A stretch of 40,355 nucleotides of DNA from JAJYTL01 sp046705265. GTDB taxonomy: Bacteria > Pseudomonadota > Alphaproteobacteria > Ferrovibrionales > Ferrovibrionaceae. The position numbers were made by a program, and so were the translations under genes. Shown here in pieces: positions 24,810-33,422 of this stretch. Location of the stretch: the NCBI GenBank assembly GCA_046705265.1, contig JBJKQL010000088.1:1-40355 (forward strand), read 5' to 3'. Position 1 is the first letter of the stretch, and every line of letters starts with the position of its first letter. The notes beneath the pieces were generated by a model. The model saw nothing but the letters and a program-made list of their open reading frames with translations. It had not been told where the DNA came from and did not search any database.

Positions 24810-26240
24810 CTACCCTTGGATGGTCACTGATAGGAGACGCCCGCCACGATCAATCTGCAAGCGCCATTCCCGGCGTGGCTCGTGTACCAGCCGTTTAACT
24901 TCAGCGACCGAGTTAACCGCTGATCCGTTTAAATTGCGCACTAGATCGTGCGGCTCGATGCCGATGCGATTGGCCACGCTGCCGGACTGCACGGCGAGCA
25001 CGACCACACCTTTGGTTTCACTGGAAAGGCCAAGACTTTGCGCCAGTGCCGGCGACATATTGGCGATGGTCGCCCCCGCAAGCGGCTGATTACCAGCAAG
25101 CAACGTCCGATCGGGCGGCGGAACCTCCGGTGCCGGCTGCAGCGACAGCGAGAGCATGGCCTGCTCGCGGTTGCGCCACACGGTAAGCGACGCCTTGCGG
25201 CCGACCTCCAACGTCTCAATCTGAAAACGAAGCGTGCCCATGCTATCGACCGGTTCGCCATCCACTGAAAGCACCACATCGCCGACCTTAAGCCCGGCTT
25301 TCGCCGCTGGTCCTCCCGGATAGATGCTTGAGATCAGCACTCCCCGCGGTCGATCGAGCCCCAGGCTTCCGGCAAGCGCAGCTGTCACCTCCTGGCCTTC
25401 GGCACCAAGCCAAGGCCACATGATGCGGCCTCCGTTCTTAGCGCTGCGGAGAACCGCCGCGACCAGATTGCTTGGAATTGCGAAGCCGATGCCGAGCGAG
25501 CCGCCATCCTTGGAAAAGATCGCGGAATTGATGCCGGCAAGTCGGCCATCCATGGTAACGAGGGCGCCGCCCGAATTGCCGGGATTGATTGCCGCATCGG
25601 TCTGAATATAGGACTGTACGGGCCCGCTCGCGTTTATCGTGCGGCCAAGGCCTGAGATAATGCCGGAAGTGACGGTCTGACCGACGCCGAATGGATCGCC
25701 GATCGCAAGGACAAGGTCACCGACTTCGAGCGAATTTGAGTTGCGAAGTTCGAGAAATGGCAGCGGTCCGCCGGCATGAATCCGGAGTACAGCAAGATCC
25801 TTATGCGGATCGGCGAGCACGATCTTGGCTGGGAACTCGCGTCTGTCGGAAAGCGCGACGGTAATCTTTTGCGCGCCCTTAATGACATGGAAATTGGTGA
25901 CGATCAGGCCATTAGGGTCGAGGATGACGCCGGAGCCGAGCGAGCGCTCGATACGCGCCCGCGGCGCGCCAAACAGAAAAGGATTGCCGAAGAATTGGCG
26001 GAAAAACGGGTTACCGAAAAAGGGCGAAACGCCGCCTTCACGCACGACGCGGCGGGTATAGATATTGACCACCGCGGGCGCCACCTTCTTTACCAGCGGC
26101 GCATAGGACAATTCGATCTGCTGACGGCTTTGCGGCACCGTGCGCCTGGTCGCGAGCGCCGGATTCCAGACCGAGACCGTGGTCAAGGCAAGAATGCCAA
26201 GTCCAGCCGTAACCAACGCTTTGGCGGAATGGGCCATCAT
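24810..26240 (-). CDS. Do/DegP family periplasmic serine endoprotease
   Basis: This 476-residue HtrA protease has a signal peptide (hydrophobic about 8-24, cleavage near NPALA at 30), a trypsin-like domain with triad His118 (TNFHVIKGAQ), Asp148 (HKDLAVLRI) and Ser223 (INPGNSGGALV), and two PDZ domains (KAGLKVGDVVLSVDGEP; SVANRIGIEPHDLVRNLNG). A Phe- and Gly-rich stretch at about 73-91 corresponds to the loop before the protease core. It degrades or refolds damaged envelope proteins. It follows rplQ after about 110 bases with a hairpin between them and leads the unit with rarA. DegP versus DegQ cannot be decided. Confidence 0.93.
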   Translation of the reverse strand: MMAHSAKALVTAGLGILALTTVSVWNPALATRRTVPQSRQQIELSYAPLVKKVAPAVVNIYTRRVVREGGVSPFFGNPFFRQFFGNPFLFGAPRARIERSLGSGVILDPNGLIVTNFHVIKGAQKITVALSDRREFPAKIVLADPHKDLAVLRIHAGGPLPFLELRNSNSLEVGDLVLAIGDPFGVGQTVTSGIISGLGRTINASGPVQSYIQTDAAINPGNSGGALVTMDGRLAGINSAIFSKDGGSLGIGFAIPSNLVAAVLRSAKNGGRIMWPWLGAEGQEVTAALAGSLGLDRPRGVLISSIYPGGPAAKAGLKVGDVVLSVDGEPVDSMGTLRFQIETLEVGRKASLTVWRNREQAMLSLSLQPAPEVPPPDRTLLAGNQPLAGATIANMSPALAQSLGLSSETKGVVVLAVQSGSVANRIGIEPHDLVRNLNGSAVNSVAEVKRLVHEPRREWRLQIDRGGRLLSVTIQG

Positions 26241-26266
26241 TACTCGTCCGAATCATATCGGCTCTT

Positions 26267-26295
26267 GCGCCCAGCCGCCAACCGGCGGGGGGCGC
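26267..26295 (-). terminator. GC-rich hairpin between rplQ and the DegP-like gene
   Basis: GCGCCC (26267-26272) pairs with GGGCGC (26290-26295), and CCGCC (26275-26279) with GGCGG (26284-26288) around the loop AACC. It lies at the end of the ribosomal superoperon. No T tract follows on the minus strand, so termination may be Rho-dependent or partial. Confidence 0.4.
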
Positions 26296-26351
26296 GATCA
26301 AAGCGGAAATTCGAAGGACGGTCCCCGCGGTACGCGACCTCGACGCCTGAT

Positions 26352-26789
26352 CTAGCCCGCGGCCAGAGCCTCTTCGCCCCCTTCGTCTTGGGCGCTCGGT
26401 TTTGGCCCCGAATCCTGGCCCTTGGCCTCGGGATCGCGATCAACTAGTTCGATCACTGCCATCGGCGCGGCGTCACCGTAACGGAAGCCGGCTCGAAGCA
26501 CGCGGATATACCCGCCATGGCGGTCCGCATAACGGCTGCTCAATACGTCGAATAACTTCTTCACAGTCCGTTCTTCAGGCAGAAACGCATGGGCTTGACG
26601 TCGCGCGTGAAGATTGCCGCGCTTCCCGAGCGTGATCAGCCTCTCGACGATCGGACGGAGCTCCTTCGCCTTCGGCAGGGTTGTCGTAATCTGCTCATGC
26701 TTGATGAGCGAGGACGCCAAGTTGGCAAACATCGCTTTGCGGTGCGACGCCTTCTTGTTGAGCTTGCGCAGAACCTTGCCGTGACGCAT
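26352..26789 (-). CDS. rplQ: 50S ribosomal protein L17
   Basis: This 145-residue protein of the large subunit lies near the exit tunnel. MRHGKVLRKLNKKASHRKAM is the invariant L17 start and sets the ATG at 26789, though the frame is open upstream. SLIKHEQITTTLPKAKELRP and GGYIRVLRAGFRYGDAAPMA follow. A Glu/Gly/Ala-rich C-terminal tail makes it longer than the 127-residue E. coli protein, as in other alphaproteobacteria. It is the last gene of the superoperon, 16 bases after rpoA. Confidence 0.97.
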   Translation of the reverse strand: MRHGKVLRKLNKKASHRKAMFANLASSLIKHEQITTTLPKAKELRPIVERLITLGKRGNLHARRQAHAFLPEERTVKKLFDVLSSRYADRHGGYIRVLRAGFRYGDAAPMAVIELVDRDPEAKGQDSGPKPSAQDEGGEEALAAG

Positions 26790-26805
26790 CGGTGCTTCTC
26801 CTCGG

Positions 26806-27822
26806 TCAATACGGCTCTTCGAGGCGCTTGACCAGCTCGTCGATATTTTCCGGCGGCCAGTTCGGCACATGCATGCCGAGCCGAAGCCCCATCTGGGCAA
26901 GAACTTCCTTGATCTCGTTCAGTGACTTGCGGCCAAAGTTCGGGGTCCGCAGCATTTCGGCCTCGGTCTTTTGAATGAGATCTCCGATGTAGACGATATT
27001 ATCGTTTTTCAGACAATTGGCGGAACGTACCGACAATTCCAGTTCATCGACCTTGCGCAAGAGGTTGCGGTTGAATTCCGGCTCGGCGGCAGGCGTCTCC
27101 GGCTTGACTTCCTTCGGCTCCTCGAAATTGATGAAGAGCTGCAGCTGGTCCTGCATGATGCGCGCCGCGTAGGCCACCGCATCCTTCGGCTTCACCGTGC
27201 CGTTGGTCTCCACCTCAAGGGTCAGCTTATCGTAATCGAGAACTTGGCCGGCACGGGCGTTTTCGATCTTGTAAGAGACGCGGCGTACCGGGCTGTAGAG
27301 GGCATCCACCGGAATAAGGCCGATCGGCGCGTCTTCCGGCCGGTTCGCGTAGCCAGACACGTAACCCTTCCCGGTATCCACCGTCATTTCCATCTGAATC
27401 CGGGCACCCTCATCCAAGGTGCAAAGCACGAGAGCCGGGTTGGTAATCTCGATATCGTGGCCGACCTCGATCTGGCCTGCCGTTACTTCTCCCGGGCCCT
27501 CAGCCTTGAGAGTGATCCGACGCGGGCCCTCGCCATGCATGCGGACAGCCAGCGCCTTGATATTAAGGATAATATCCGTTACGTCCTCGCGCACGCCTGG
27601 AACCGAGGAAAACTCGTGCAGGACCCCGTCAATCTGTACCGAGGTCACCGCCGCGCCTTGCAGAGACGAGAGCAAAATACGCCGCAGTGAATTACCGAGC
27701 GTCTGGCCGAAGCCACGTTCCAACGGTTCCGCCGTGAAGGTGGCAAGACGCCCGTTCTCTTCTTCATGCTCGACATTGAGCTTGTTGGGTTTGATGAGAG
27801 CGGTCCAGTTCTTCTGAATCAC
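26806..27822 (-). CDS. rpoA: RNA polymerase alpha subunit
   Basis: This 338-residue subunit starts polymerase assembly by dimerising through its N-terminal domain (about 1-235, with ERGFGQTLGNSLRRILLSS). Its C-terminal domain binds promoter UP elements and activators. LELSVRSANCLKNDNI contains Arg266, equivalent to the DNA-contacting Arg265 of E. coli, and TPNFGRKSLNEIKEVL is conserved. It has normal length and lies in the alpha operon after rpsK, across a 75-base gap, and before rplQ. Confidence 0.98.
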   Translation of the reverse strand: MIQKNWTALIKPNKLNVEHEEENGRLATFTAEPLERGFGQTLGNSLRRILLSSLQGAAVTSVQIDGVLHEFSSVPGVREDVTDIILNIKALAVRMHGEGPRRITLKAEGPGEVTAGQIEVGHDIEITNPALVLCTLDEGARIQMEMTVDTGKGYVSGYANRPEDAPIGLIPVDALYSPVRRVSYKIENARAGQVLDYDKLTLEVETNGTVKPKDAVAYAARIMQDQLQLFINFEEPKEVKPETPAAEPEFNRNLLRKVDELELSVRSANCLKNDNIVYIGDLIQKTEAEMLRTPNFGRKSLNEIKEVLAQMGLRLGMHVPNWPPENIDELVKRLEEPY

Positions 27823-27897
27823 AGTGTCCTCGTCCTTCTCAGACGGCGCGCCGAAGCGCGCAAAAGAGCCCCAGTGAGGGCCGACGCAAGCCCGAAA

Positions 27898-28290
27898 TCA
27901 CACACGCCGACGTTTCGGCGGACGGCAACCGTTATGGGGAATAGGAGTCACGTCACGTATTGCCGTGATGCTGAAGCCGACGGCCTGCAAGGCACGAAGC
28001 GCCGACTCACGGCCAGCGCCGGGGCCCCGCACTTCCACTTCGACCGTGCGCACGCCATGTTCCTGTGCCTTGCGGCCCGCAGTCTCGGCGGCAACCTGCG
28101 CGGCGTAGGGTGTCGATTTGCGCGAACCCTTAAATCCTTGCGCACCGGCCGAAGACCAAGCAATGGTATTTCCTTGGGCATCGGTAATGGTGACCATCGT
28201 ATTATTGAAAGTCGCATTCACATGCGCCACGGCGGATGTGATGTTTTTCTTTTCGCGGCGACGCACGCGCGTGGTTTTTTCACGAGCCAT
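27898..28290 (-). CDS. rpsK: 30S ribosomal protein S11
   Basis: This 130-residue protein of the 30S platform lies near the mRNA exit and the Shine-Dalgarno helix. Characteristic stretches are HVNATFNNTMVTITDAQGN, GFKGSRKSTPYAAQ, VEVRGPGAGRESALRAL and the C-terminal TPIPHNGCRPPKRRRV. It follows rpsM by 40 bases and precedes rpoA. Confidence 0.98.
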   Translation of the reverse strand: MAREKTTRVRRREKKNITSAVAHVNATFNNTMVTITDAQGNTIAWSSAGAQGFKGSRKSTPYAAQVAAETAGRKAQEHGVRTVEVEVRGPGAGRESALRALQAVGFSITAIRDVTPIPHNGCRPPKRRRV

Positions 28291-28330
28291 TCTTACGTTA
28301 TTCCTTGAATATCAAAACCAAGCGCCGATG

Positions 28331-28699
28331 TTACTTCTTCTTTCCGGCGATGGGTCGCGCCGGCCCCTTACGTGTTCGCGCGTTGGTGTGAGTACGCTGA
28401 CCGCGCACCGGCAAGCCGCGACGGTGACGCAGCCCCCGATAGCAGCCAAGATCCATCAAGCGCTTGATGTTCATCGCTACTTCCCGGCGAAGGTCCCCTT
28501 CGACGCGATACTGCCGGTCGATGATCTCGCGGATCTGAATCACCTCGGCCTCGGTCAACTGATTGACCCGCCGATCCGGTGTCAGATTGACCTTCTCGCA
28601 AATCTCTTTAGCCTTCGAACGCCCGATTCCGTATATATACGTCAGAGCGATCTCGACACGTTTATTTGTCGGGATGTTGACACCCGCAATACGCGCCAC
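28331..28699 (-). CDS. rpsM: 30S ribosomal protein S13
   Basis: This 122-residue head protein of the small subunit contacts the large subunit and the P-site tRNA. MARIAGVNIPTNKRVEIALT and YGIGRSKAKEIC start it, and RRHRGLPVRGQRTHTNAR plus a basic tail end it. It comes 79 bases after adk, across a hairpin, with GAGGGAGAGG-type purine-rich sequence upstream. No rpmJ gene stands before it, unlike in enterobacteria. Confidence 0.98.
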   Translation of the reverse strand: MARIAGVNIPTNKRVEIALTYIYGIGRSKAKEICEKVNLTPDRRVNQLTEAEVIQIREIIDRQYRVEGDLRREVAMNIKRLMDLGCYRGLRHRRGLPVRGQRTHTNARTRKGPARPIAGKKK

Positions 28700-28732
28700 G
28701 CGCCTCTCCCTCTAATTTTCCGGTTGCCTCGC

Positions 28733-28754
28733 CGCGCCCTCCGCCGAGGGCGCG
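28733..28754 (-). promoter_or_regulatory. Perfect 9-base-pair hairpin between adk and rpsM
   Basis: CGCGCCCTC (28733-28741) and GAGGGCGCG (28746-28754) are exact inverted repeats around a 4-base loop. On the minus strand the sequence after it lacks a T tract, so it is more likely a processing, stability or attenuation site than a full terminator. Confidence 0.5.
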
Positions 28755-28778
28755 ATTATAGAAATTCCCGTTAACAAG

Positions 28779-29441
28779 TCAACTCTGCCCTAAGGGCTCC
28801 AAAATGGCGTCTATCTCCTTGGCGACTTGGGCGATTTCCGCCATGCCATCAACCGAACGCAAAAGACCGCGCGCCCGGTAATAAGGCAGAAGCGGCGCGG
28901 TCTCGCGATGATAGATTTCGAGTCGCGCGGCGACGGTTTCCGCGGAATCGTCCACCCGACGGGTAAACTCGCCGCCGCCGCAGACATCGCACTTGCCTTC
29001 GACCTTCGGCAGATTGAACGTATCATGGTACGCAGCACCACACGTCGCGCAAGTAAAGCGGCCGCTGATCCGCTTGACCAGCACGTCGTCAACAACCCTG
29101 ATCTCGACCACCATATCGACCTTGCGGTGCCTTTCGGCCAATACACGATCAAGCGCTTCGGCTTGGCCGAGAGTGCGCGGAAACCCATCAAGAATGACGC
29201 CCTTGGCGCTGCCCGGCCCAGCGGCGAGACGCTCCGCGACAATCGCCACCGCCACCTCATCTGATACCAGGTTACCGCGCTCGATCGCTGCCTTGGCTTT
29301 GCGCCCGATCTCGCTACCCGAAGCCACAGCCGCCCGCAGCATGTCGCCAGTCGAAAGCTTCAGCAGTCCGTGATGACGTTGCAAATATTCCGCCTGGGTG
29401 CCTTTTCCGGCTCCAGGCGGCCCAAGAAGAATGATGATCAC
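28779..29441 (-). CDS. adk: Adenylate kinase
   Basis: This 220-residue enzyme catalyses ATP + AMP to 2 ADP. The P-loop GPPGAGKGTQ is at 7-16, with DGFPRTLGQAEALD in the middle. The long LID domain has four cysteines (FTCATCGAAYH and KCDVCGG), which should bind zinc. E. coli Adk lacks these, while many alphaproteobacterial and Gram-positive enzymes have them. It overlaps the secY stop by 4 bases, so the two are translationally coupled, the usual spc-operon arrangement in this class. Confidence 0.97.
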   Translation of the reverse strand: MIIILLGPPGAGKGTQAEYLQRHHGLLKLSTGDMLRAAVASGSEIGRKAKAAIERGNLVSDEVAVAIVAERLAAGPGSAKGVILDGFPRTLGQAEALDRVLAERHRKVDMVVEIRVVDDVLVKRISGRFTCATCGAAYHDTFNLPKVEGKCDVCGGGEFTRRVDDSAETVAARLEIYHRETAPLLPYYRARGLLRSVDGMAEIAQVAKEIDAILEPLGQS

Positions 29442-30784
29442 CGCCGACCGCCCTTCAGCTTGGACTTCTTGATCAGCCCTTCATATTGGTGAGCCAGGAG
29501 ATGGGACTGAATTTGCGCCACCGTATCCATGGTTACCATCACGACGATCAGGAGCGACGTGCCGCCGAAATAGAACGGCAATGAGTAATGGAAGATCAGA
29601 TATTCCGGGATCAGACAAACGACAGCGAGATAGATGGCACCGACCACGGTAAGCCGCGTCAAGACATAGTCGAGATAATCGGCAGTCCGTTTTCCAGGGC
29701 GAATGCCCGGCAGAAACCCCCCGTACTTTCTAAGGTTATCGGCGGTATCCGTCGGATTGAAGACCACCGCCGTATAGAAGAAGGTGAAAAAGATGATAAG
29801 CACGCCGTAAAGCGTGAGATAAAGCGGCTGCCCATGGCTCAAGGACGCCGTGAGGCGGTTGAACCAAGCGGGGCCATGCCCGGCGGAAAAGCTCGCAACC
29901 GTGACCGGCATCAGCAGGATCGAGGAGGCGAAAATCGGTGGAATCACTCCCGACGTATTGAGCTTGAGCGGCAGATGCGAGCTTTCCCCGCCCATCATGC
30001 GATTACCCACCTGGCGTTTGGGATACTGCACCAGGATACGTCGCTGCGCCCGTTCCATGAAAACGATGAAGGTAACGATCACCACCATCATGAACAGGAT
30101 GAATAGGATGAATGTCGTCGACATGGCGCCGGTGCGGCCGAGTTCCAGCATGTTCGCGACGGCAACCGGCATGCGAGCGACAATGCCCGCATAAATGATA
30201 AGCGACGTGCCATTGCCGACGCCGCGTGATGTTATCTGCTCACCGAGCCAAGTCAGGAACATGGTGCCAGCGACCAGGGTGACCACGGTTGTAAAACGAA
30301 AGAACCAACCCGGATCGATGACCGGTGAAAGCCCGCCCGCCGCCGTCATCCCTTCGAGTCCGACAGCGATGCCATAGGACTGCAGCATGGCGAGCACCAG
30401 CGTGCCGTATTTCGTGTATTGATTTAGCTTCTTGCGGCCGAGTTCCCCCTCTTTCTGCAAGGCCTCGAAATGCGGGGATACCGACGTCATAAGCTGCACG
30501 ATGATCGAGGCCGAAATATAGGGCATGATCGAAAGCGCAAAGATCGTCATGCGGCCCAAGGCCCCGCCGGAGAAAAGATCGAACAATCCGATCAGGCCGC
30601 CCTGCTCTCGGGCAAAAAGCTGCGCCAACACAGAAGAGTCGATACCCGGCAGCGGGATGAAGCTACCAAGACGGAAAATCACCAATGCGCCGAGGGTGAA
30701 CCACAGGCGCTTCTTGAGCTCCGTCGCCTTGGAAAAGGCGCCGAGGTTAAGACTTGCGGCCAACTGTTCGGCTGCAGAGGCCAT
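29438..30784 (-). CDS. secY: Protein translocase subunit SecY
   Basis: This 448-residue integral membrane protein forms the core of the Sec translocon with SecE and SecG. About ten hydrophobic segments are visible. Conserved SecY sequence includes RLGSFIPLPGIDSSVL near the N-terminus, GVGNGTSLIIYAGIVARMP and ERAQRRILVQYPKRQVG in the cytoplasmic loops, and PGIRPGKRTADYLD before the last segments. It comes 27 bases after rplO and overlaps adk. Confidence 0.98.
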   Translation of the reverse strand: MASAAEQLAASLNLGAFSKATELKKRLWFTLGALVIFRLGSFIPLPGIDSSVLAQLFAREQGGLIGLFDLFSGGALGRMTIFALSIMPYISASIIVQLMTSVSPHFEALQKEGELGRKKLNQYTKYGTLVLAMLQSYGIAVGLEGMTAAGGLSPVIDPGWFFRFTTVVTLVAGTMFLTWLGEQITSRGVGNGTSLIIYAGIVARMPVAVANMLELGRTGAMSTTFILFILFMMVVIVTFIVFMERAQRRILVQYPKRQVGNRMMGGESSHLPLKLNTSGVIPPIFASSILLMPVTVASFSAGHGPAWFNRLTASLSHGQPLYLTLYGVLIIFFTFFYTAVVFNPTDTADNLRKYGGFLPGIRPGKRTADYLDYVLTRLTVVGAIYLAVVCLIPEYLIFHYSLPFYFGGTSLLIVVMVTMDTVAQIQSHLLAHQYEGLIKKSKLKGGRR

Positions 30785-30811
30785 GTCTGTCCTTACTCCC
30801 GAACGGCTGAA

Positions 30812-31318
30812 TCAATCATTCGAGCCAGCATCGCCGCTCGCGACCGCCGTGGCTTCCGGCTGTGCCGGCAAAATTACCTTGCCGCCGACCTTTTCGATAG
30901 CTGCGATGGCAGCCTGCGAAGCACCCACCACCTCGACGATGATCGCGGTCTTGATCTCGCCTTGTGCCAGAATCCGGACACCATCTCGCTGGCCACGAAT
31001 CAGTCCCGCAGCCTTGAGGACGTCCCGAGTAATCGTATTCTGCGCGCTCAGCCGCCCGCCGTCCAGCGCCGCCTGGATGCGCCCCAGGTTGACGACGTCA
31101 TAGCTCGGACGAAACGGATTCTTGAAGCCCCGTTTCGGTAGACGGCGATGAAGCGGCATCTGGCCGCCCTCGAACCCTTTGATGCTGACGCCTGTCCGAG
31201 CCTTCTGGCCCTTGACGCCGCGACCCGAAGTCTTGCCCTTGCCGGAGCCGATACCGCGGCCCACTCGCATCCGCCGCTTGTGCGACCCGGGACGAGCTTC
31301 AAGCTGATTGAGATTCAT
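30812..31318 (-). CDS. rplO: 50S ribosomal protein L15
   Basis: This 168-residue protein binds 23S rRNA at a late stage of large-subunit assembly. The Gly/Lys/Arg-rich start RRMRVGRGIGSGKGKTSGRG and the segment FEGGQMPLHRRLPKRGF are diagnostic. The Ala/Ser/Gly-rich tail after residue 150 lengthens it relative to the 144-residue E. coli protein. It comes 26 bases after rpmD. Confidence 0.97.
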   Translation of the reverse strand: MNLNQLEARPGSHKRRMRVGRGIGSGKGKTSGRGVKGQKARTGVSIKGFEGGQMPLHRRLPKRGFKNPFRPSYDVVNLGRIQAALDGGRLSAQNTITRDVLKAAGLIRGQRDGVRILAQGEIKTAIIVEVVGASQAAIAAIEKVGGKVILPAQPEATAVASGDAGSND

Positions 31319-31344
31319 CGCAAAACTCCCTTGTCAGCCCGGCC

Positions 31345-31542
31345 TCAGCCGACCTCCTCAATCCGCACCAGATGGCGCACCTTGGCAATCATACCGCGCA
31401 CTGCCGGCGTATCTTCGATCTCGCGCGTGCGATGCAGCTTGTTCAGTCCGAGCCCGATCAAGGTCTGCGCCTGATTCTTCGGCCTGTTGTTGGCGCTTCT
31501 GATCTGCGTTACTCGGACAGTCTTCGGCTTCCGCTTTGCCAT
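31345..31542 (-). CDS. rpmD: 50S ribosomal protein L30
   Basis: This 65-residue protein has the L30 pattern: VRVTQIRSANNRPKNQAQTL, then LGLNKLHRTREIEDTPAVRG and MIAKVRHLVRIEE. The ATG at 31542 is chosen because rpsE stops one base before it. The frame is open upstream, but that would run back into rpsE. L30 is dispensable in some bacteria but kept here in its usual spc position between rpsE and rplO. Confidence 0.96.
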   Translation of the reverse strand: MAKRKPKTVRVTQIRSANNRPKNQAQTLIGLGLNKLHRTREIEDTPAVRGMIAKVRHLVRIEEVG

Positions 31543-31543
31543 C

Positions 31544-32077
31544 CTATTCCTCCGCGCCGTCGCGGCGGCCGATAATTTCGCCCACCTTCTTGCCGCGCTT
31601 CGCCGCCACATGCCGCGGCGACATCAAATTCTGCAGCGCATCGAAGGTCGCCTTGATCATGTTATGCGGGTTCGATGTGCCGATCGACTTCGCCACGACA
31701 TCCTGCACCCCGAGAGTCTCGAACACCGCGCGCATCGGACCGCCGGCGATGATTCCGGTTCCGGCATCAGCGGCGCGCAGCAACACCTTGCCAGCGCCGT
31801 GGCGCCCTTCGACATCATGGTGCAACGTACGCCCGCGTCGGAGGGGCACGCGAATGACGTTTCGCTTCGCCCGTTCGGTCGCCTTGCGGATCGCCTCAGG
31901 CACCTCGCGCGCCTTGCCAGAGCCGTAACCAACCCGACCCTTCTGATCCCCCACCACCACCAACGCGGCAAAGCCGAAGCGGCGACCGCCCTTCACCACC
32001 TTGGCAACGCGATTAATGCTCACCAGCTTATCGACGAACTCGCTGTCCGCGCGCTCGTTGGTCTCAGACCGCGCCAT
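31544..32077 (-). CDS. rpsE: 30S ribosomal protein S5
   Basis: This 177-residue protein at the mRNA entry side of the small subunit affects decoding accuracy. INRVAKVVKGGRRFGFAALV and GDQKGRVGYGSGKAREVPEA are the S5 double-stranded-RNA-binding domain signature. GIIAGGPMRAVFETLGVQDV and SIGTSNPHNMIKAT lie in the second domain. It comes 14 bases after rplR. Confidence 0.98.
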   Translation of the reverse strand: MARSETNERADSEFVDKLVSINRVAKVVKGGRRFGFAALVVVGDQKGRVGYGSGKAREVPEAIRKATERAKRNVIRVPLRRGRTLHHDVEGRHGAGKVLLRAADAGTGIIAGGPMRAVFETLGVQDVVAKSIGTSNPHNMIKATFDALQNLMSPRHVAAKRGKKVGEIIGRRDGAEE

Positions 32078-32091
32078 CTTACGCCTTTCCC

Positions 32092-32454
32092 TTAAAAGTC
32101 CAGGCCGCCCGCGCGGGCAGCATCAGCCAGGGCCTTGACCCGGCCATGATACAGATAACCGCCGCGATCGAAGACCACCTTGCTGATCCCTTTAGCCTTG
32201 GCCCGCTCGGCGATCATCTTTCCAACCGCCTCAGCGGCGGTTTTGTCAGCACCCGTCTTCAAACTTGCCCTGAGGCCCTTGTCGAGGGTCGACGCGGCAG
32301 CAAGCGTCGTCCCAGTGGCGTCGTCGATCACCTGCGCGTAGATGTGCTGCGAAGACCGGAACACCGAAAGCCGCGGCCGGCCATGCGCTGCCTGACGGAG
32401 GCGGAAACGAATGCGCGTCTTGCGCCGTTCCGTGAGTTGCATTTGCTTGGTCAT
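32092..32454 (-). CDS. rplR: 50S ribosomal protein L18
   Basis: This 120-residue protein binds 5S rRNA together with L5 and carries it into the central protuberance. RPRLSVFRSSQHIYAQVIDD is the family core, and VVFDRGGYLYHGRVKALADA with a final AGGLDF is the conserved C-terminus. It comes 12 bases after rplF. Confidence 0.98.
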   Translation of the reverse strand: MTKQMQLTERRKTRIRFRLRQAAHGRPRLSVFRSSQHIYAQVIDDATGTTLAAASTLDKGLRASLKTGADKTAAEAVGKMIAERAKAKGISKVVFDRGGYLYHGRVKALADAARAGGLDF

Positions 32455-32466
32455 CGCATTCCGCTC

Positions 32467-33000
32467 CTATTTCTTCTTGCCTTCCTTGCGGCGAATGACC
32501 TCGGTGGCGTATTTGACACCCTTGCCCTTATAGGGTTCCGGCGGGCGGAATGCTCGAATATCCGCGGCCACCTTGCCGACCTTTTGACGGTCGATACCCG
32601 TGATAGTTATCACCGTCGGGCGCTCGCAGGTAATCGTGATCCCTTCCGGAATGTCATAAATCACCTCGTGGCTAAAACCCAGTTGCAAAGTAAGTTTCTT
32701 GCCTTGCACCGCGGCACGATAGCCGACGCCATTGATCTCAAGCCCGAGAGAGAATCCCTTGCTTACGCCGTCGACCATGTTCTGCACCAGCGTGCGAGAC
32801 GTGCCCCAGAGCGCGCGTGAGCGACGTGACGAATCTCGTGGCTTCAAAGAAACCTTGCCGCCGTCAATGCTGGCCAGCACCTCGTCGACAATCGTCATAT
32901 TCAAGCTGCCCTTGCTCCCCTTAACCGAGAGCGCTTGGCCGCGTAAATCGACCGTCACGCCCGAGGGAACGACAACCGGATGCTTGCCAATACGCGACAC
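32467..33000 (-). CDS. rplF: 50S ribosomal protein L6
   Basis: This 177-residue protein lies near the factor-binding site of the large subunit. It starts SRIGKHPVVVPSGVTVDL, and its two repeated domains include EINGVGYRAAVQGKKLTLQL and FRPPEPYKGKGVKYATEVIR. It initiates at GTG (33000) with GAGGAGG 5 bases upstream, overlapping the rpsH stop. An earlier in-frame ATG at 33066 would fall inside rpsH and add non-family residues. Confidence 0.97.
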   Translation of the reverse strand: MSRIGKHPVVVPSGVTVDLRGQALSVKGSKGSLNMTIVDEVLASIDGGKVSLKPRDSSRRSRALWGTSRTLVQNMVDGVSKGFSLGLEINGVGYRAAVQGKKLTLQLGFSHEVIYDIPEGITITCERPTVITITGIDRQKVGKVAADIRAFRPPEPYKGKGVKYATEVIRRKEGKKK

Positions 33001-33005
33001 CGCCG

Positions 33006-33012
33006 CCTCCTC
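33006..33012 (-). promoter_or_regulatory. Ribosome binding site deciding the GTG start of rplF
   Basis: Read on the minus strand this is GAGGAGG, 5 bases before the GTG at 33000. Its first bases are part of the rpsH stop codon region, pointing to tight coupling of rpsH and rplF translation. Confidence 0.75.
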
Positions 33013-33409
33013 AGAATACCTGGCACAAAATCTCGCCGCCGACGTTGGCGGCGCGTGCATCTGCATCCGACATTACCCCACGCGGCGTCGACAGAATTGA
33101 AATGCCGAGCCCGCTTCGGATCTTCGCAAGGTCCTTGATCGATGAATAAATACGCCGCCCCGGCTTCGACACCCGACTGATGGACCGGATCACCGGGCGA
33201 CCTTCGTAATATTTCAATTCAATAGAGAGCTCCGCATGTCCCGCGGCATTTTCGCGCCGTTCGTAGCCGCGGATATAGCCTTCGCGCATGAGCACCTCGA
33301 GCACGCGCTCACGCAGCTTCGACGCGGGAGTCACAACCGTGCCCTTGCCCACCTGCTGAGCATTCCGGATCCGTGTCAGCATATCCCCCAAGGGATCGCT
33401 CAAATTCAT
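33011..33409 (-). CDS. rpsH: 30S ribosomal protein S8
   Basis: This 132-residue protein binds the central domain of 16S rRNA and in E. coli also represses the spc operon through its mRNA. It starts MNLSDPLGDMLTRIRNAQ and contains LKYYEGRPVIRSISRVSKPG and the highly conserved LGISILSTPRGVMSDADAR. ATG 33409 fits the family; the longer open frame overlaps rpsN. It comes 13 bases after rpsN. Confidence 0.98.
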   Translation of the reverse strand: MNLSDPLGDMLTRIRNAQQVGKGTVVTPASKLRERVLEVLMREGYIRGYERRENAAGHAELSIELKYYEGRPVIRSISRVSKPGRRIYSSIKDLAKIRSGLGISILSTPRGVMSDADARAANVGGEILCQVF

Positions 33410-33422
33410 TGCTTGCTCTCCC

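Noticed and set aside
28981..29062. Cysteine pairs in adenylate kinase read as possible heme c sites
   Set aside because: The pairs are CxxC without the following His and lie in the LID domain, where zinc-binding cysteines are known.
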